From an uncultured Eubacteriales bacterium (GTDB taxonomy: Bacteria > Bacillota > Clostridia > Oscillospirales > CAG-272), in assembly GCA_905210485.1 (NCBI GenBank), contig CAJLXA010000028.1, positions 1-27,096 on the forward strand: a stretch of DNA of 27,096 nt. The letters are read 5' to 3'. Shown here piece by piece: positions 15,602 through 22,014 of this stretch. The first letter of the stretch is position 1. Each line of letters starts with the position of its first letter. The notes beneath the pieces were generated by a model. It was not told the origin of the DNA. It worked only from the letters and a program-made list of their open reading frames with translations, and ran no database searches. Position numbers and translations under genes: made by a program.

Positions 15602-15895
15602 ATGTGCCAAACGAATTCGCATCATCCTCTTTGCGCGGTTGCGGTCGGGGCGCTTTGCGCGGTCGGCGCGGCAACGATATTTATGGCTGTCAGCGGACGC
15701 GGTTGTAAGATGTGGAAAAAAATCAAGAATTGCGCCTGCGGTTGCATGGAAGCGGCGGGAAACGCCACCGATGAAATCGCACGCGAGATGAAAGATTGCT
15801 TCTGCTCGGACAGCTCTTCCGCATCGGATAACGGATCGGGTAATACTTCCGATCCGGCAGGCAATAATGCTTCCGGCGATCGGAAAAACTCTTGA
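15602..15895 (+). CDS. Small cysteine-rich single-pass membrane protein
   Basis: The gene encodes 97 residues with an AAAGGA site before the ATG at 15602. Residues 9-31 are one hydrophobic segment (CAVAVGALCAVGAATIFMAV). A basic amphipathic stretch follows (CKMWKKIKNCACGCMEAAGN), then REMKDCFC and a Ser/Asn/Gly-rich tail. There are nine cysteines, five of them in C-A-C-G-C and C-F-C clusters, which is striking for so short a protein and suggests metal or redox chemistry or lipid attachment. The plan of one helix plus a charged amphipathic segment recalls YtxH-like envelope proteins, but I would not name a family. Its terminator begins two bases after the stop, which supports a real gene. Confidence 0.65.
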   Translation: MCQTNSHHPLCAVAVGALCAVGAATIFMAVSGRGCKMWKKIKNCACGCMEAAGNATDEIAREMKDCFCSDSSSASDNGSGNTSDPAGNNASGDRKNS

Positions 15896-15897
15896 AC

Positions 15898-15935
15898 AAA
15901 AACGGTATGCCGCCCTGCAGCGGCATGCCGTTTTT
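15898..15935 (+). terminator. Rho-independent terminator of the cysteine-rich gene
   Basis: AAAAACGGTATGCCG at 15898-15912 pairs with CGGCATGCCGTTTTT at 15921-15935 (one wobble) around an eight-base loop. It starts two bases after the stop codon. Confidence 0.92.
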
Positions 15936-16045
15936 ATAATAGTGTAAATATATATTTACAATTTGATGGATATATGCGGCAAATTGGGGGACGGAACGTC
16001 CGAAAACGCAGCACCCGGTATGCGCGGACAAAATTCCGTTTTTCC

Positions 16046-16074
16046 TTGACGGACGGCGGCGTTTATGGTAAAAT
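16046..16074 (+). promoter_or_regulatory. Sigma-A promoter of the pyrimidine salvage operon
   Basis: TTGACG at 16046-16051 and TAAAAT at 16069-16074 with a 17-base spacer, 53 bases before the first start codon. Confidence 0.8.
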
Positions 16075-16127
16075 AGAGAAAAGATCCGGGCGGATATGCC
16101 CGAAATACGGTTTCTGCGGAGTACCTT

Positions 16128-16802
16128 ATGAAAATACTGCTTCTCGACGTCGACGACACTTTGCTTGATTTCAAAAAATGCGCCGCTTCTTCCATGAAGG
16201 CCGCTTTCGCGGTACACGGCCTTACCTACCGGGAGGAAATGTTCCCTGTTTTTCTTTCTGTCAATACGGTGCTTTGGCAGGAGATCGAACGCGGTACGCT
16301 GACGAAAAGCGGGTTGTATGAACGCCGTTTTGCCACTATTTTTGACCGCCTCGGACTTAAAGGAGACGCACGGGGAGTGGAAAATGATTTCCGTAAGAAT
16401 CTGGCGGTACTGGCGGAACCGATTGACGGCGCGCGGGAAACGGTTGCCTATCTTGCCGGAAAATATACGCTTGCCGTTGCCAGCAATGCGTCAAAAGAAC
16501 AACAGATAAAACGCCTGACAAAGGCGGGGCTCTATTCTTATTTCCGCTATATTTTCGTATCGGAGGAAATGGGGGCGGAAAAACCGTCGTCCGCTTTTTT
16601 CGACGCGTGCTTTTCCAGGCTTCCGCCGGTTGACCGGCGGGACGTTATGCTGATCGGCGATTCGCTTACCGCCGACATTGCGGGCGGAATCGGTTACGGG
16701 ATCAGAACCTGCTGGTATAATCCCGACGGACTGCCCGCTCCCACCGGTATTTCCCCCGATCACACCGTACGTACTTTAAAAGAACTATGCGATATTCTGT
16801 AA
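16128..16802 (+). CDS. HAD-family hydrolase, YjjG-type nucleotidase
   Basis: The 224-residue protein has all HAD motifs: LLLDVDDTLLDF (nucleophile D7, acid/base D9), AVASNAS, the lysine in MGAEKPSSAFF and IGDSLTADIAGG with its acidic pair. The helical cap inserted after motif I, plus length and order, match YjjG/YfnB enzymes, which remove phosphate from non-canonical or surplus pyrimidine nucleoside monophosphates. The context supports this: cytidine deaminase and pyrimidine-nucleoside phosphorylase follow in the same direction with short gaps, so the product nucleosides would pass straight to those enzymes. The exact substrate is inferred; general HAD phosphatases share these motifs. GGAG precedes the ATG. 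Confidence 0.85.
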   Translation: MKILLLDVDDTLLDFKKCAASSMKAAFAVHGLTYREEMFPVFLSVNTVLWQEIERGTLTKSGLYERRFATIFDRLGLKGDARGVENDFRKNLAVLAEPIDGARETVAYLAGKYTLAVASNASKEQQIKRLTKAGLYSYFRYIFVSEEMGAEKPSSAFFDACFSRLPPVDRRDVMLIGDSLTADIAGGIGYGIRTCWYNPDGLPAPTGISPDHTVRTLKELCDIL

Positions 16803-16827
16803 TTTTCATTGAAAAGAGGGAGATCAC

Positions 16828-17259
16828 ATGAAAGAGACCTTGCAAAGGGAATTGCTTCGCGCCGCGCATGCCGTACGACAGAACGCCTATGCGCCGTATT
16901 CGCTTTATCGTGTGGGGGCGGCGGTGCTCGCAGACGACGGACGGATATATACCGGTTGTAATATGGAAAACGTAGCTTTTTCGCCGTCTCTTTGCGCGGA
17001 ACGCGCGGCGCTTGCCGCGGCGGTCTCCGCGGGGGAAAGACGGTTCCTTGCCATAGCGGTCGTGGGCGGCAAGGGAGATACCCCGGATAATGTCTGTCTT
17101 CCGTGCGGGGTATGCCGTCAGGTGATGGCGGAATTTTTCCCACCGGAGGCAGAGGTACTGACGGGAACGGAGGACGCTCCCGTTGTGCATACGGTGGGAG
17201 AACTTTTACCGCATACATTCGGGAAATCGGGAGAATTATCGGGGGAAAAACGGGAATGA
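16828..17259 (+). CDS. cdd: Cytidine deaminase
   Basis: The enzyme deaminates cytidine and deoxycytidine to uridine and deoxyuridine using one zinc ion. GAGGGAG precedes the ATG at 16828, and the 143-residue length fits the small tetrameric class. Zinc and catalytic residues are present in CAERAALAAAV (C56, catalytic E58) and PCGVCRQVM (C93, C96); NMENVAFSPSLC is the substrate loop. The end (TVGELLPHTF) is the usual C-terminus plus ~14 extra polar residues. Its stop overlaps the start of the phosphorylase gene as ATGA, a sign of coupled translation. Confidence 0.95.
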   Translation: MKETLQRELLRAAHAVRQNAYAPYSLYRVGAAVLADDGRIYTGCNMENVAFSPSLCAERAALAAAVSAGERRFLAIAVVGGKGDTPDNVCLPCGVCRQVMAEFFPPEAEVLTGTEDAPVVHTVGELLPHTFGKSGELSGEKRE

Positions 17260-18557
17260 GAATGTACGATATTATCAAAAAGAAACGCGACGGATATGCG
17301 TTGTCGGAAGAAGAGATCGCCGCTTTTATGCGCGGTTATACAAACGGGGACATACCCGATTATCAGGCCGCCGCGCTTCTGATGGCGATTTATTTTTCGG
17401 GTATGAACCGTGAGGAGACAGCGGCGCTTACGTTTGCCATCCGGGATTCCGGGGAAAAACTGCCGACGGACGGTATTGCCGGTATCCGTGCCGATAAACA
17501 TTCGACGGGTGGCGTCGGCGACAAGACCTCGCTTGTCGTGATGCCGATCGTTGCGGCACTCGGCGTCAAGGTGGCGAAAATGAGCGGTCGGGGACTCGGA
17601 CACACGGGCGGGACAGTGGATAAACTGGAGGCAATCCCGGGATTCCGCACCGACCTTTCGGACAGGGAATTTGCCGAAGTGGTGAACCGCGTCGGTCTTT
17701 CGATCGTCGGTCAGAGCCGCACACTTGCTCCGGCGGACAAAAAACTGTATGCTTTGCGCGACGTGACCGCAACGGTGGACAGTATGCCGTTGATTGCTTC
17801 CAGTATCATGGGAAAGAAACTGGCCGCCGATGACGACTGCATCGTTCTTGACGTGAAAACGGGCAGCGGTTCGTTCATGAAAACCGATGAAGACAGCCGC
17901 ACGCTTGCGCGTATGATGGTGGACATCGGCCGTGCGGCAGGAAAACAGATATCCGCCGTCATAACGGATATGGAAACGCCTCTCGGCTATACGGTCGGCA
18001 ATGCGCTTGAAGTCAGGGAGGCAGTGGAAACGTTGCAGGGACAGGGGCGCGACGATCTTACGGAACTTTCGCTTACGCTGGCCGCCGAAATTCTTATGCT
18101 GACGGGGGAATACGGGCAAACCTCGGCCCGTTCGGAGGCCGAACGGGTTCTCCGCGACGGAAGCGCTTTCCGCAAGCTGTGCGAAACGGTGGAGGCGCAG
18201 GGGGGCGACGTGCGCGCGCTTCACGACCTGTCGCTTTTGCCGCAGGCGGCTTATACCGAAACGGTAACGGCGGCGGCTGGGGGCTATATTACTTCTACAG
18301 ACGCCGAGGCCTATGGACGCGCGGCACTTCTTCTCGGCGCGGGACGGAATAAAAAAGACGATACCATTCAACCGGCGGCGGGACTTGTGCTTTTGCGAAA
18401 ACGCGGAGACGCGGTGGAAAAAGGGGAACCGATCGCCGTTATGCATACAGATAATCCCGCGCTTCTCGGAGCGGCGCGCGACACATTGCTTGCCGCGGTG
18501 ACGATCGGAACGGCGCCGCCCGTGAAGCGGGAACTGATACGGGGATTTGTCAGGTAA
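17256..18557 (+). CDS. pdp: Pyrimidine-nucleoside phosphorylase
   Basis: The enzyme splits uridine, thymidine and deoxyuridine with phosphate into base plus (deoxy)ribose-1-phosphate. The start at 17256 gives an ATGA overlap with cdd and a product of 433 residues, exactly the usual length; the ATG six bases later is an alternative. Motifs seen are KHSTGGVGDKTSLVVMPIVA (phosphate loop, residues 81-90 onward), MSGRGLGHTGGTVDKLE (the family signature) and LDVKTGSGSFMKT. The C-terminal domain (TAAAGGYITSTDAEAYGRAA, LLGAGRNKKDDTIQPAAGL) is complete. It closes the salvage operon, with uracil and sugar phosphate as outputs. Confidence 0.96.
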   Translation: MRMYDIIKKKRDGYALSEEEIAAFMRGYTNGDIPDYQAAALLMAIYFSGMNREETAALTFAIRDSGEKLPTDGIAGIRADKHSTGGVGDKTSLVVMPIVAALGVKVAKMSGRGLGHTGGTVDKLEAIPGFRTDLSDREFAEVVNRVGLSIVGQSRTLAPADKKLYALRDVTATVDSMPLIASSIMGKKLAADDDCIVLDVKTGSGSFMKTDEDSRTLARMMVDIGRAAGKQISAVITDMETPLGYTVGNALEVREAVETLQGQGRDDLTELSLTLAAEILMLTGEYGQTSARSEAERVLRDGSAFRKLCETVEAQGGDVRALHDLSLLPQAAYTETVTAAAGGYITSTDAEAYGRAALLLGAGRNKKDDTIQPAAGLVLLRKRGDAVEKGEPIAVMHTDNPALLGAARDTLLAAVTIGTAPPVKRELIRGFVR

Positions 18558-18630
18558 GCGCGTTCCGGTAAAAAAACATCGTATGTCGGGAACGGCGACG
18601 GCCTATGGAGCCGATCCGCGATGGTATATC

Positions 18631-18654
18631 CGGAATTTACGGAATTACCGGAAT
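18631..18654 (+). repeat. Three tandem 9-bp direct repeats
   Basis: CGGAAT starts at 18631, 18640 and 18649, an exact 9-base period (CGGAATTTA, CGGAATTAC, CGGAAT). The set ends 41 bases before the -35 of the serine hydrolase promoter and could be a binding array. Confidence 0.5.
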
Positions 18655-18683
18655 GGTTTTCCCTGCGGAAGGCATGAAAATAT

Positions 18684-18714
18684 AACGGGCGGCGGTTGAC
18701 TTCCGCCGCCCGTT
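18684..18714. promoter_or_regulatory. Perfect 12-bp inverted repeat overlapping a promoter
   Basis: AACGGGCGGCGG at 18684-18695 and its exact complement at 18703-18714 flank TTGACTT. The loop holds the -35 of the next promoter and the 3' arm fills its spacer. No T-tract follows, so as a terminator of the salvage operon it would be poor; an operator role is as likely. Confidence 0.6.
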
Positions 18715-18724
18715 GTGCTATACT
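18696..18724 (+). promoter_or_regulatory. Sigma-A promoter of the serine hydrolase gene
   Basis: TTGACT at 18696-18701 and TATACT at 18719-18724 with a 17-base spacer, 47 bases before the start codon. Confidence 0.8.
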
Positions 18725-18771
18725 GTCGCCGTGAACCGGAAAGAGATTATACATAAGAAGAGGAGACAGCC

Positions 18772-19923
18772 ATGGATTTTACCGATCTTGAAGAGTATAT
18801 ACAGAGTTTGCCCGATAAGGGAATCCCCGGATGCGAAGTGATCGTCATGCAGGATCACAAAACACTGTTCCGCAGTTGCGCCGGCTACAGCGACTATGAG
18901 AAAAGGCGTCCGACCGACGAGAGAAATCTTTATTACCTGTACTCGTCCTCCAAGGTCATGACGGCTGTCGCGGCGATGGCGGCCATTGAGGACGGTTATC
19001 TCAAATTGCATACAAGGGTCGCAGATGTTATCCCTGAATATGCAAACCTTACCGTACATTCCGGCGATAAATGCGTGAGGGCGGAAACGCCGCTCACCGT
19101 ATATCATCTTCTGACGATGACGGGCGGCTATGACTACAATCTGGAAAGTGCGTCCATTCTTTCCGCACAGAAGGAAAACGCCGACGCCTCGACTTTGGAT
19201 ATTGTGCGCGCGCTGGCCGGCGAACCGTTACAGTTTGAACCGGGCATGCATTATCAGTACAGTCTGTGCCATGACATTCTTGCCGGAACCGTAGAGGCGG
19301 CGGTGAATATGCCGTTTTCGGCATATGTGAAAAAGCGTATCGCACAGCCGCTCGGTATGACGGAGATCCACTATCATATGGCGGAGATCGGGGATATGTC
19401 CCGCCTTGCCGCGCAGTACAAAATCAATGAGGCGGGCAAGTGCGAGAAAGAGGAACCCGTGAATCCTTTTCTTCTGACGCCTGCTTACGAAAGCGGCGGC
19501 GCGGGAATTATCACAACGGCATCGTCTTATGTTCTTCTGCTGGACGCGCTCGCAAACGGCGGCGTCGGTGCGAACGGGGCGCGTATTCTGTCCGGGGAAA
19601 GCGTGCGGGAGATGGGCAAAAATCAACTGACGCCGAAACAGCTTGCGGACTACTATGCCACGCTGGGGAACCGCGGTTACAGTTACGGTCTCGGCGTGCG
19701 TACATTGATCACGCGCAAGAGTCCCGTAAACGGCAATACCAGTCTTTCTCATGTCGGTGAATTCGGTTGGGCGGGCGCCGGCGGCACTTATATGCTGGTG
19801 GATCCCGTAAGCCGTCTGGCCATATGCTACATGCAGGACGTGCTCAATATGCTGAATTTCACCTATCAGGATCACCCGCACAACATGGTGCGCGATCTGG
19901 TCTATGCCGCGATCGAACCGTGA
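18772..19923 (+). CDS. Serine hydrolase, class C beta-lactamase/penicillin-binding family
   Basis: A strong GAGGAGA site precedes the ATG at 18772; the product has 383 residues. The S-x-x-K nucleophile motif is YSSSKVM (S58, K61). The usual Y-S-N motif appears as HYQYSLCHDILAG, with leucine where asparagine is normal. A late glycine-rich motif SHVGEFGWAGAGGTYM takes the place of H/K-x-G. The fold family covers carboxylesterases, D-aminopeptidases and beta-lactamases, and the substrate cannot be told. No signal peptide is present, so it should act in the cytoplasm, which argues against a true beta-lactamase role. It stands alone with its own promoter and a strong terminator. Confidence 0.88.
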   Translation: MDFTDLEEYIQSLPDKGIPGCEVIVMQDHKTLFRSCAGYSDYEKRRPTDERNLYYLYSSSKVMTAVAAMAAIEDGYLKLHTRVADVIPEYANLTVHSGDKCVRAETPLTVYHLLTMTGGYDYNLESASILSAQKENADASTLDIVRALAGEPLQFEPGMHYQYSLCHDILAGTVEAAVNMPFSAYVKKRIAQPLGMTEIHYHMAEIGDMSRLAAQYKINEAGKCEKEEPVNPFLLTPAYESGGAGIITTASSYVLLLDALANGGVGANGARILSGESVREMGKNQLTPKQLADYYATLGNRGYSYGLGVRTLITRKSPVNGNTSLSHVGEFGWAGAGGTYMLVDPVSRLAICYMQDVLNMLNFTYQDHPHNMVRDLVYAAIEP

Positions 19924-20038
19924 CGGCGGAAACGACAGCAAACGACGGTAAAGACAGGAATACATAATAACGCGATAATGCGGCATAGCGTTACGGAAAA
20001 AGGGAAGGCTTTACCGCAGTCCCCATAGGGAATTATAA

Positions 20039-20074
20039 AAAGACTGACGAAAATTTTCGTCAGTCTTTATTTTT
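20039..20074. terminator. Bidirectional terminator between convergent genes
   Basis: AAAGACTGACGAAAA and its exact complement form a 15-base perfect inverted repeat, followed by ATTTTT on the plus strand and TTTATAATT on the minus strand. It can end both the serine hydrolase transcript and the XRE operon transcript. Confidence 0.9.
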
Positions 20075-20092
20075 ACTAAGCAAAAACGTACA

Positions 20093-20109
20093 ACTTAACA
20101 GTGTTAAGT
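20093..20109. repeat. 17-bp perfect palindrome
   Basis: ACTTAACA-G-TGTTAAGT is symmetric over all eight pairs. It lies between the bidirectional terminator and the end of the small membrane gene. With a one-base centre it suits a protein dimer better than an RNA hairpin. Confidence 0.55.
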
Positions 20110-20182
20110 GCGCTATATTCTCAAAGATATTCGCTACAGAGATCACAGTTGGAAAAATCGGAATTTGATTATATGATTCGGA

Positions 20183-20392
20183 TTATTCGCTTTTTTTCTT
20201 TGCAATGTATGAAACGACGGAACAGGCAATTATTCCAATAACGAACGGGATTGCAAAAAGAAGTCCTACATCCCAAGGAGCGCTGTTACCGGGTGCATAG
20301 CGAAGAACTGTGCAGTTATAGGTTACTACGACACACATAATGTTTGTAAGTAATATTGCAAGTGCCGCAAATATCGTGGATACTTTTTTCAT
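20183..20392 (-). CDS. Small two-helix membrane protein
   Basis: The ATG at 20390-20392 (minus) follows AGGAGG. The 69-residue product is almost all membrane: helix one ~6-26 (TIFAALAILLTNIMCVVVTY), a short outward loop with NSAPW, helix two ~42-63 and a KKKSE tail. No family is recognised. It starts 9 bases after the stop of an XRE regulator that itself carries two membrane helices, so the two are one operon and may act as a membrane complex. Confidence 0.75.
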   Translation of the reverse strand: MKKVSTIFAALAILLTNIMCVVVTYNCTVLRYAPGNSAPWDVGLLFAIPFVIGIIACSVVSYIAKKKSE

Positions 20393-20401
20393 GGAGACCT
20401 C

Positions 20402-20863
20402 CTATTTATGTTTCATGGTTTTGATAAGTATTATAGCTCCGAAAATCACGAACAACACCGATACCAGCATTGCGATAAATGTTCCGTCAATGACTATCAT
20501 AGATGATTGTGCTATTTTGTCAGCGGTTTCGGAACCAAACACCGAAATAGCGCCGAATACGATTAGCGAAACGCATCCCAAAAGCGAAATCATAAGACCT
20601 GATATACCAAGCAGTTTCCTGTTCCCATTGATCTTCTCAATGGGCTGTACGCTTGTTGGTTCTTCAATATCGTCATTAATAAGATAATCTATACTGACAC
20701 CGAAAAATTCGCCGTATTTTTTTAGCATTTCGGCATCGGGGGAAGTTGTTCCGTTTTCCCATTTTGAAATCACTTGTCTTGAACAATTCAGCTTTTCGGC
20801 AAGAACTTCTTGGGATAATCCTTGTTTACGGCGCAAGTTATATAGTTTTTCAGAAAGCGTCAC
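20402..20863 (-). CDS. XRE-family regulator with two C-terminal membrane helices
   Basis: A GTG start at 20861-20863 (minus) is chosen because AAGGAGG lies 5 bases upstream and the protein then begins directly at the domain (MTLSEKLYNLRRKQGLSQEV); an upstream in-frame ATG at 20950 has no ribosome site. The product has 153 residues: HTH_3 at 4-60 (LSQEVLAEKLNCSRQVISKW), a linker, then hydrophobic segments ~84-108 and ~124-148. Membrane-bound XRE proteins of this plan are common in Clostridia and probably sense membrane events, possibly by proteolytic release or clustering. It is the first gene of a two-gene operon with two candidate promoters upstream. Confidence 0.85.
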   Translation of the reverse strand: MTLSEKLYNLRRKQGLSQEVLAEKLNCSRQVISKWENGTTSPDAEMLKKYGEFFGVSIDYLINDDIEEPTSVQPIEKINGNRKLLGISGLMISLLGCVSLIVFGAISVFGSETADKIAQSSMIVIDGTFIAMLVSVLFVIFGAIILIKTMKHK

Positions 20864-20883
20864 AGGTACCTCCTTACACCATA

Positions 20884-20912
20884 AGTATAACGACTTTGCC
20901 CTTGATTGTCTA
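20884..20912 (-). promoter_or_regulatory. Promoter near the XRE start
   Basis: Minus strand: TAGACA (20912-20907) and TATACT (20889-20884), 17-base spacer, 20 bases before the GTG start. The resulting leader would be very short. Confidence 0.65.
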
Positions 20913-20988
20913 TACACAACCGTAGGCAATGCCGCAACGCGCGTTAACATTTGAAATTTTCGTCAAATTCCTATTTGTCGGTTGGTTT

Positions 20989-21017
20989 ATTATATCATAA
21001 TATTCAATTAAATGCAA
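20989..21017 (-). promoter_or_regulatory. Second, upstream promoter of the XRE operon
   Basis: Minus strand: TTGCAT (21017-21012) and TATAAT (20994-20989), 17-base spacer, about 125 bases upstream of the start codon. Confidence 0.7.
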
Positions 21018-21040
21018 TCTGTATTATATAGGCAAAAGAG

Positions 21041-21064
21041 ACCCGGCTTTCAATAAGCCGGGGT
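21041..21064 (-). terminator. Terminator of the downstream AraC gene
   Basis: ACCCGGCTT at 21041-21049 pairs with AAGCCGGGGT at 21055-21064. Read on the minus strand it is followed by CTCTTTTG and lies about 60 bases past the AraC stop. Confidence 0.6.
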
Positions 21065-21125
21065 TTATAAGTTGTTCAATTTTAATCCTTATGGGAACTG
21101 TGGTTGGTCGCTCTTTTTGTGGGTT

Positions 21126-21881
21126 TTACAGAATGTTTTTCCGTTCTTTACGGATCTCGGACGGCGTTTTGCCGGTGAAGTCGCGCAGGATGCGGCGGAA
21201 GTACGCCATGGAGGCGACGCCGAGCCTGTCGCCGATCTCGCTGACGGAAAGGTCGGTGGCATGAAGAAGCGTTACGGCTTTTTCGGACAGGATACGGTGT
21301 TTTTCCTCAAGCGGAGTGCGGCCGAGAGTACGGCGAAAGGCTTCATACAGGGAAGATTCGGAGACGCAACAGGCGCGGGCGATGTCGGCGGCGGTACAGG
21401 AGACGGTATTTTCCATGAAAGCAAGCGCGCGGTGTATCAGCGCGGCATTGCGGTCGATCGGTTCGGAACGCATGGCGGGCAGACATTCCGCAAGCAGGAG
21501 ATAAAACAGACCTACCGTGCGGCTATTTACGGCCTTCACTGCCTGAATTTCGTGAAAAAGGTGATGCATGCGATCGTTTGAGGGCAGTTTTTGCAAAAGA
21601 TAGCGGATATGATCGTCCTCGGGAAAGTACTGAAATGCAAGAGAATCAAACGCGATGGCGTCTCCGCGCCAGAAAGATTCGTAGCGGCATCCTTTGGGGA
21701 TATAGAATATGTCGCCGCTGTGCAGAGAGAGTTCGCCGCCGTGGTATGAAAGACGCCCGAAACCGCTGTTCAGGCGGCCGATAAAGTGACAGGGGGTGCC
21801 TTTGCGGTTATCGAAATAATGATTTTTACGAAAGAAAAATTCCCGGAAAGCAAATGACCGGCGAAAGGTTTCCGTCTCCAT
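21126..21881 (-). CDS. AraC-family regulator divergent from oxidoreductase genes
   Basis: The ATG at 21879-21881 (minus) follows AGGAGG six bases upstream; the open frame reaches further back, but only this start has a ribosome site and it lies below the promoter. The product has 251 residues. The N-terminal half is a cupin sensor (RLSYHGGELSLHSGDIFYIP). The C-terminal half has two helix-turn-helix units: CTAADIARACCVSESSLYEA and LSVSEIGDRLGVASMAYFRR, then DFTGKTPSEIRKERK. It shares a divergent control region with an MDR/Gfo-Idh-MocA pair, with overlapping promoters, and so probably controls those genes in response to a sugar-like ligand. Confidence 0.88.
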   Translation of the reverse strand: METETFRRSFAFREFFFRKNHYFDNRKGTPCHFIGRLNSGFGRLSYHGGELSLHSGDIFYIPKGCRYESFWRGDAIAFDSLAFQYFPEDDHIRYLLQKLPSNDRMHHLFHEIQAVKAVNSRTVGLFYLLLAECLPAMRSEPIDRNAALIHRALAFMENTVSCTAADIARACCVSESSLYEAFRRTLGRTPLEEKHRILSEKAVTLLHATDLSVSEIGDRLGVASMAYFRRILRDFTGKTPSEIRKERKNIL

Positions 21882-21910
21882 GGTGTTCCTCCTCATTTCG
21901 GAGAATCGTG

Positions 21911-21927
21911 TACTGTTTTTTACAGTA
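21911..21927. promoter_or_regulatory. Inverted repeat over the AraC transcript start
   Basis: TACTGT-N5-ACAGTA lies across the -10 and start region of the minus-strand promoter, a good place for self-repression. Confidence 0.55.
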
Positions 21928-21952
21928 TAGCAGATTGAATCGGAGAAGTCAA
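21924..21952 (-). promoter_or_regulatory. Promoter of the AraC gene
   Basis: Minus strand: TTGACT (21952-21947) and TATACT (21929-21924), 17-base spacer. It overlaps the opposite promoter at 21935-21963 by 18 bases. Confidence 0.8.
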
Positions 21953-21963
21953 TATAGTATAAT
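21935..21963 (+). promoter_or_regulatory. Promoter of the MDR/Gfo-Idh-MocA operon
   Basis: TTGAAT at 21935-21940 and TATAAT at 21958-21963, 17-base spacer. An inverted repeat CGGAA-N4-TTCCG (21975-21988) lies just past the expected transcript start. Confidence 0.82.
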
Positions 21964-22014
21964 GGTCTCGATACCGGAACCGATTCCGAAAAAACGCATA
22001 CAAGGAGGAAAATC

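Noticed and set aside
17118..18446. A 442-codon open frame on the minus strand across pdp
   Set aside because: It is the antisense shadow of the pyrimidine-nucleoside phosphorylase gene, whose family motifs are unmistakable.
18684..18714. Standard rho-independent terminator for the salvage operon
   Set aside because: The stem is strong but the following bases (GTGCTATACTG) lack a T-tract; it is listed instead as an inverted repeat overlapping a promoter.
20948..20950. Upstream ATG that would lengthen the XRE protein by 29 residues
   Set aside because: No ribosome site, and the added residues do not look like part of the domain; AAGGAGG followed by GTG at 20863 is much better.
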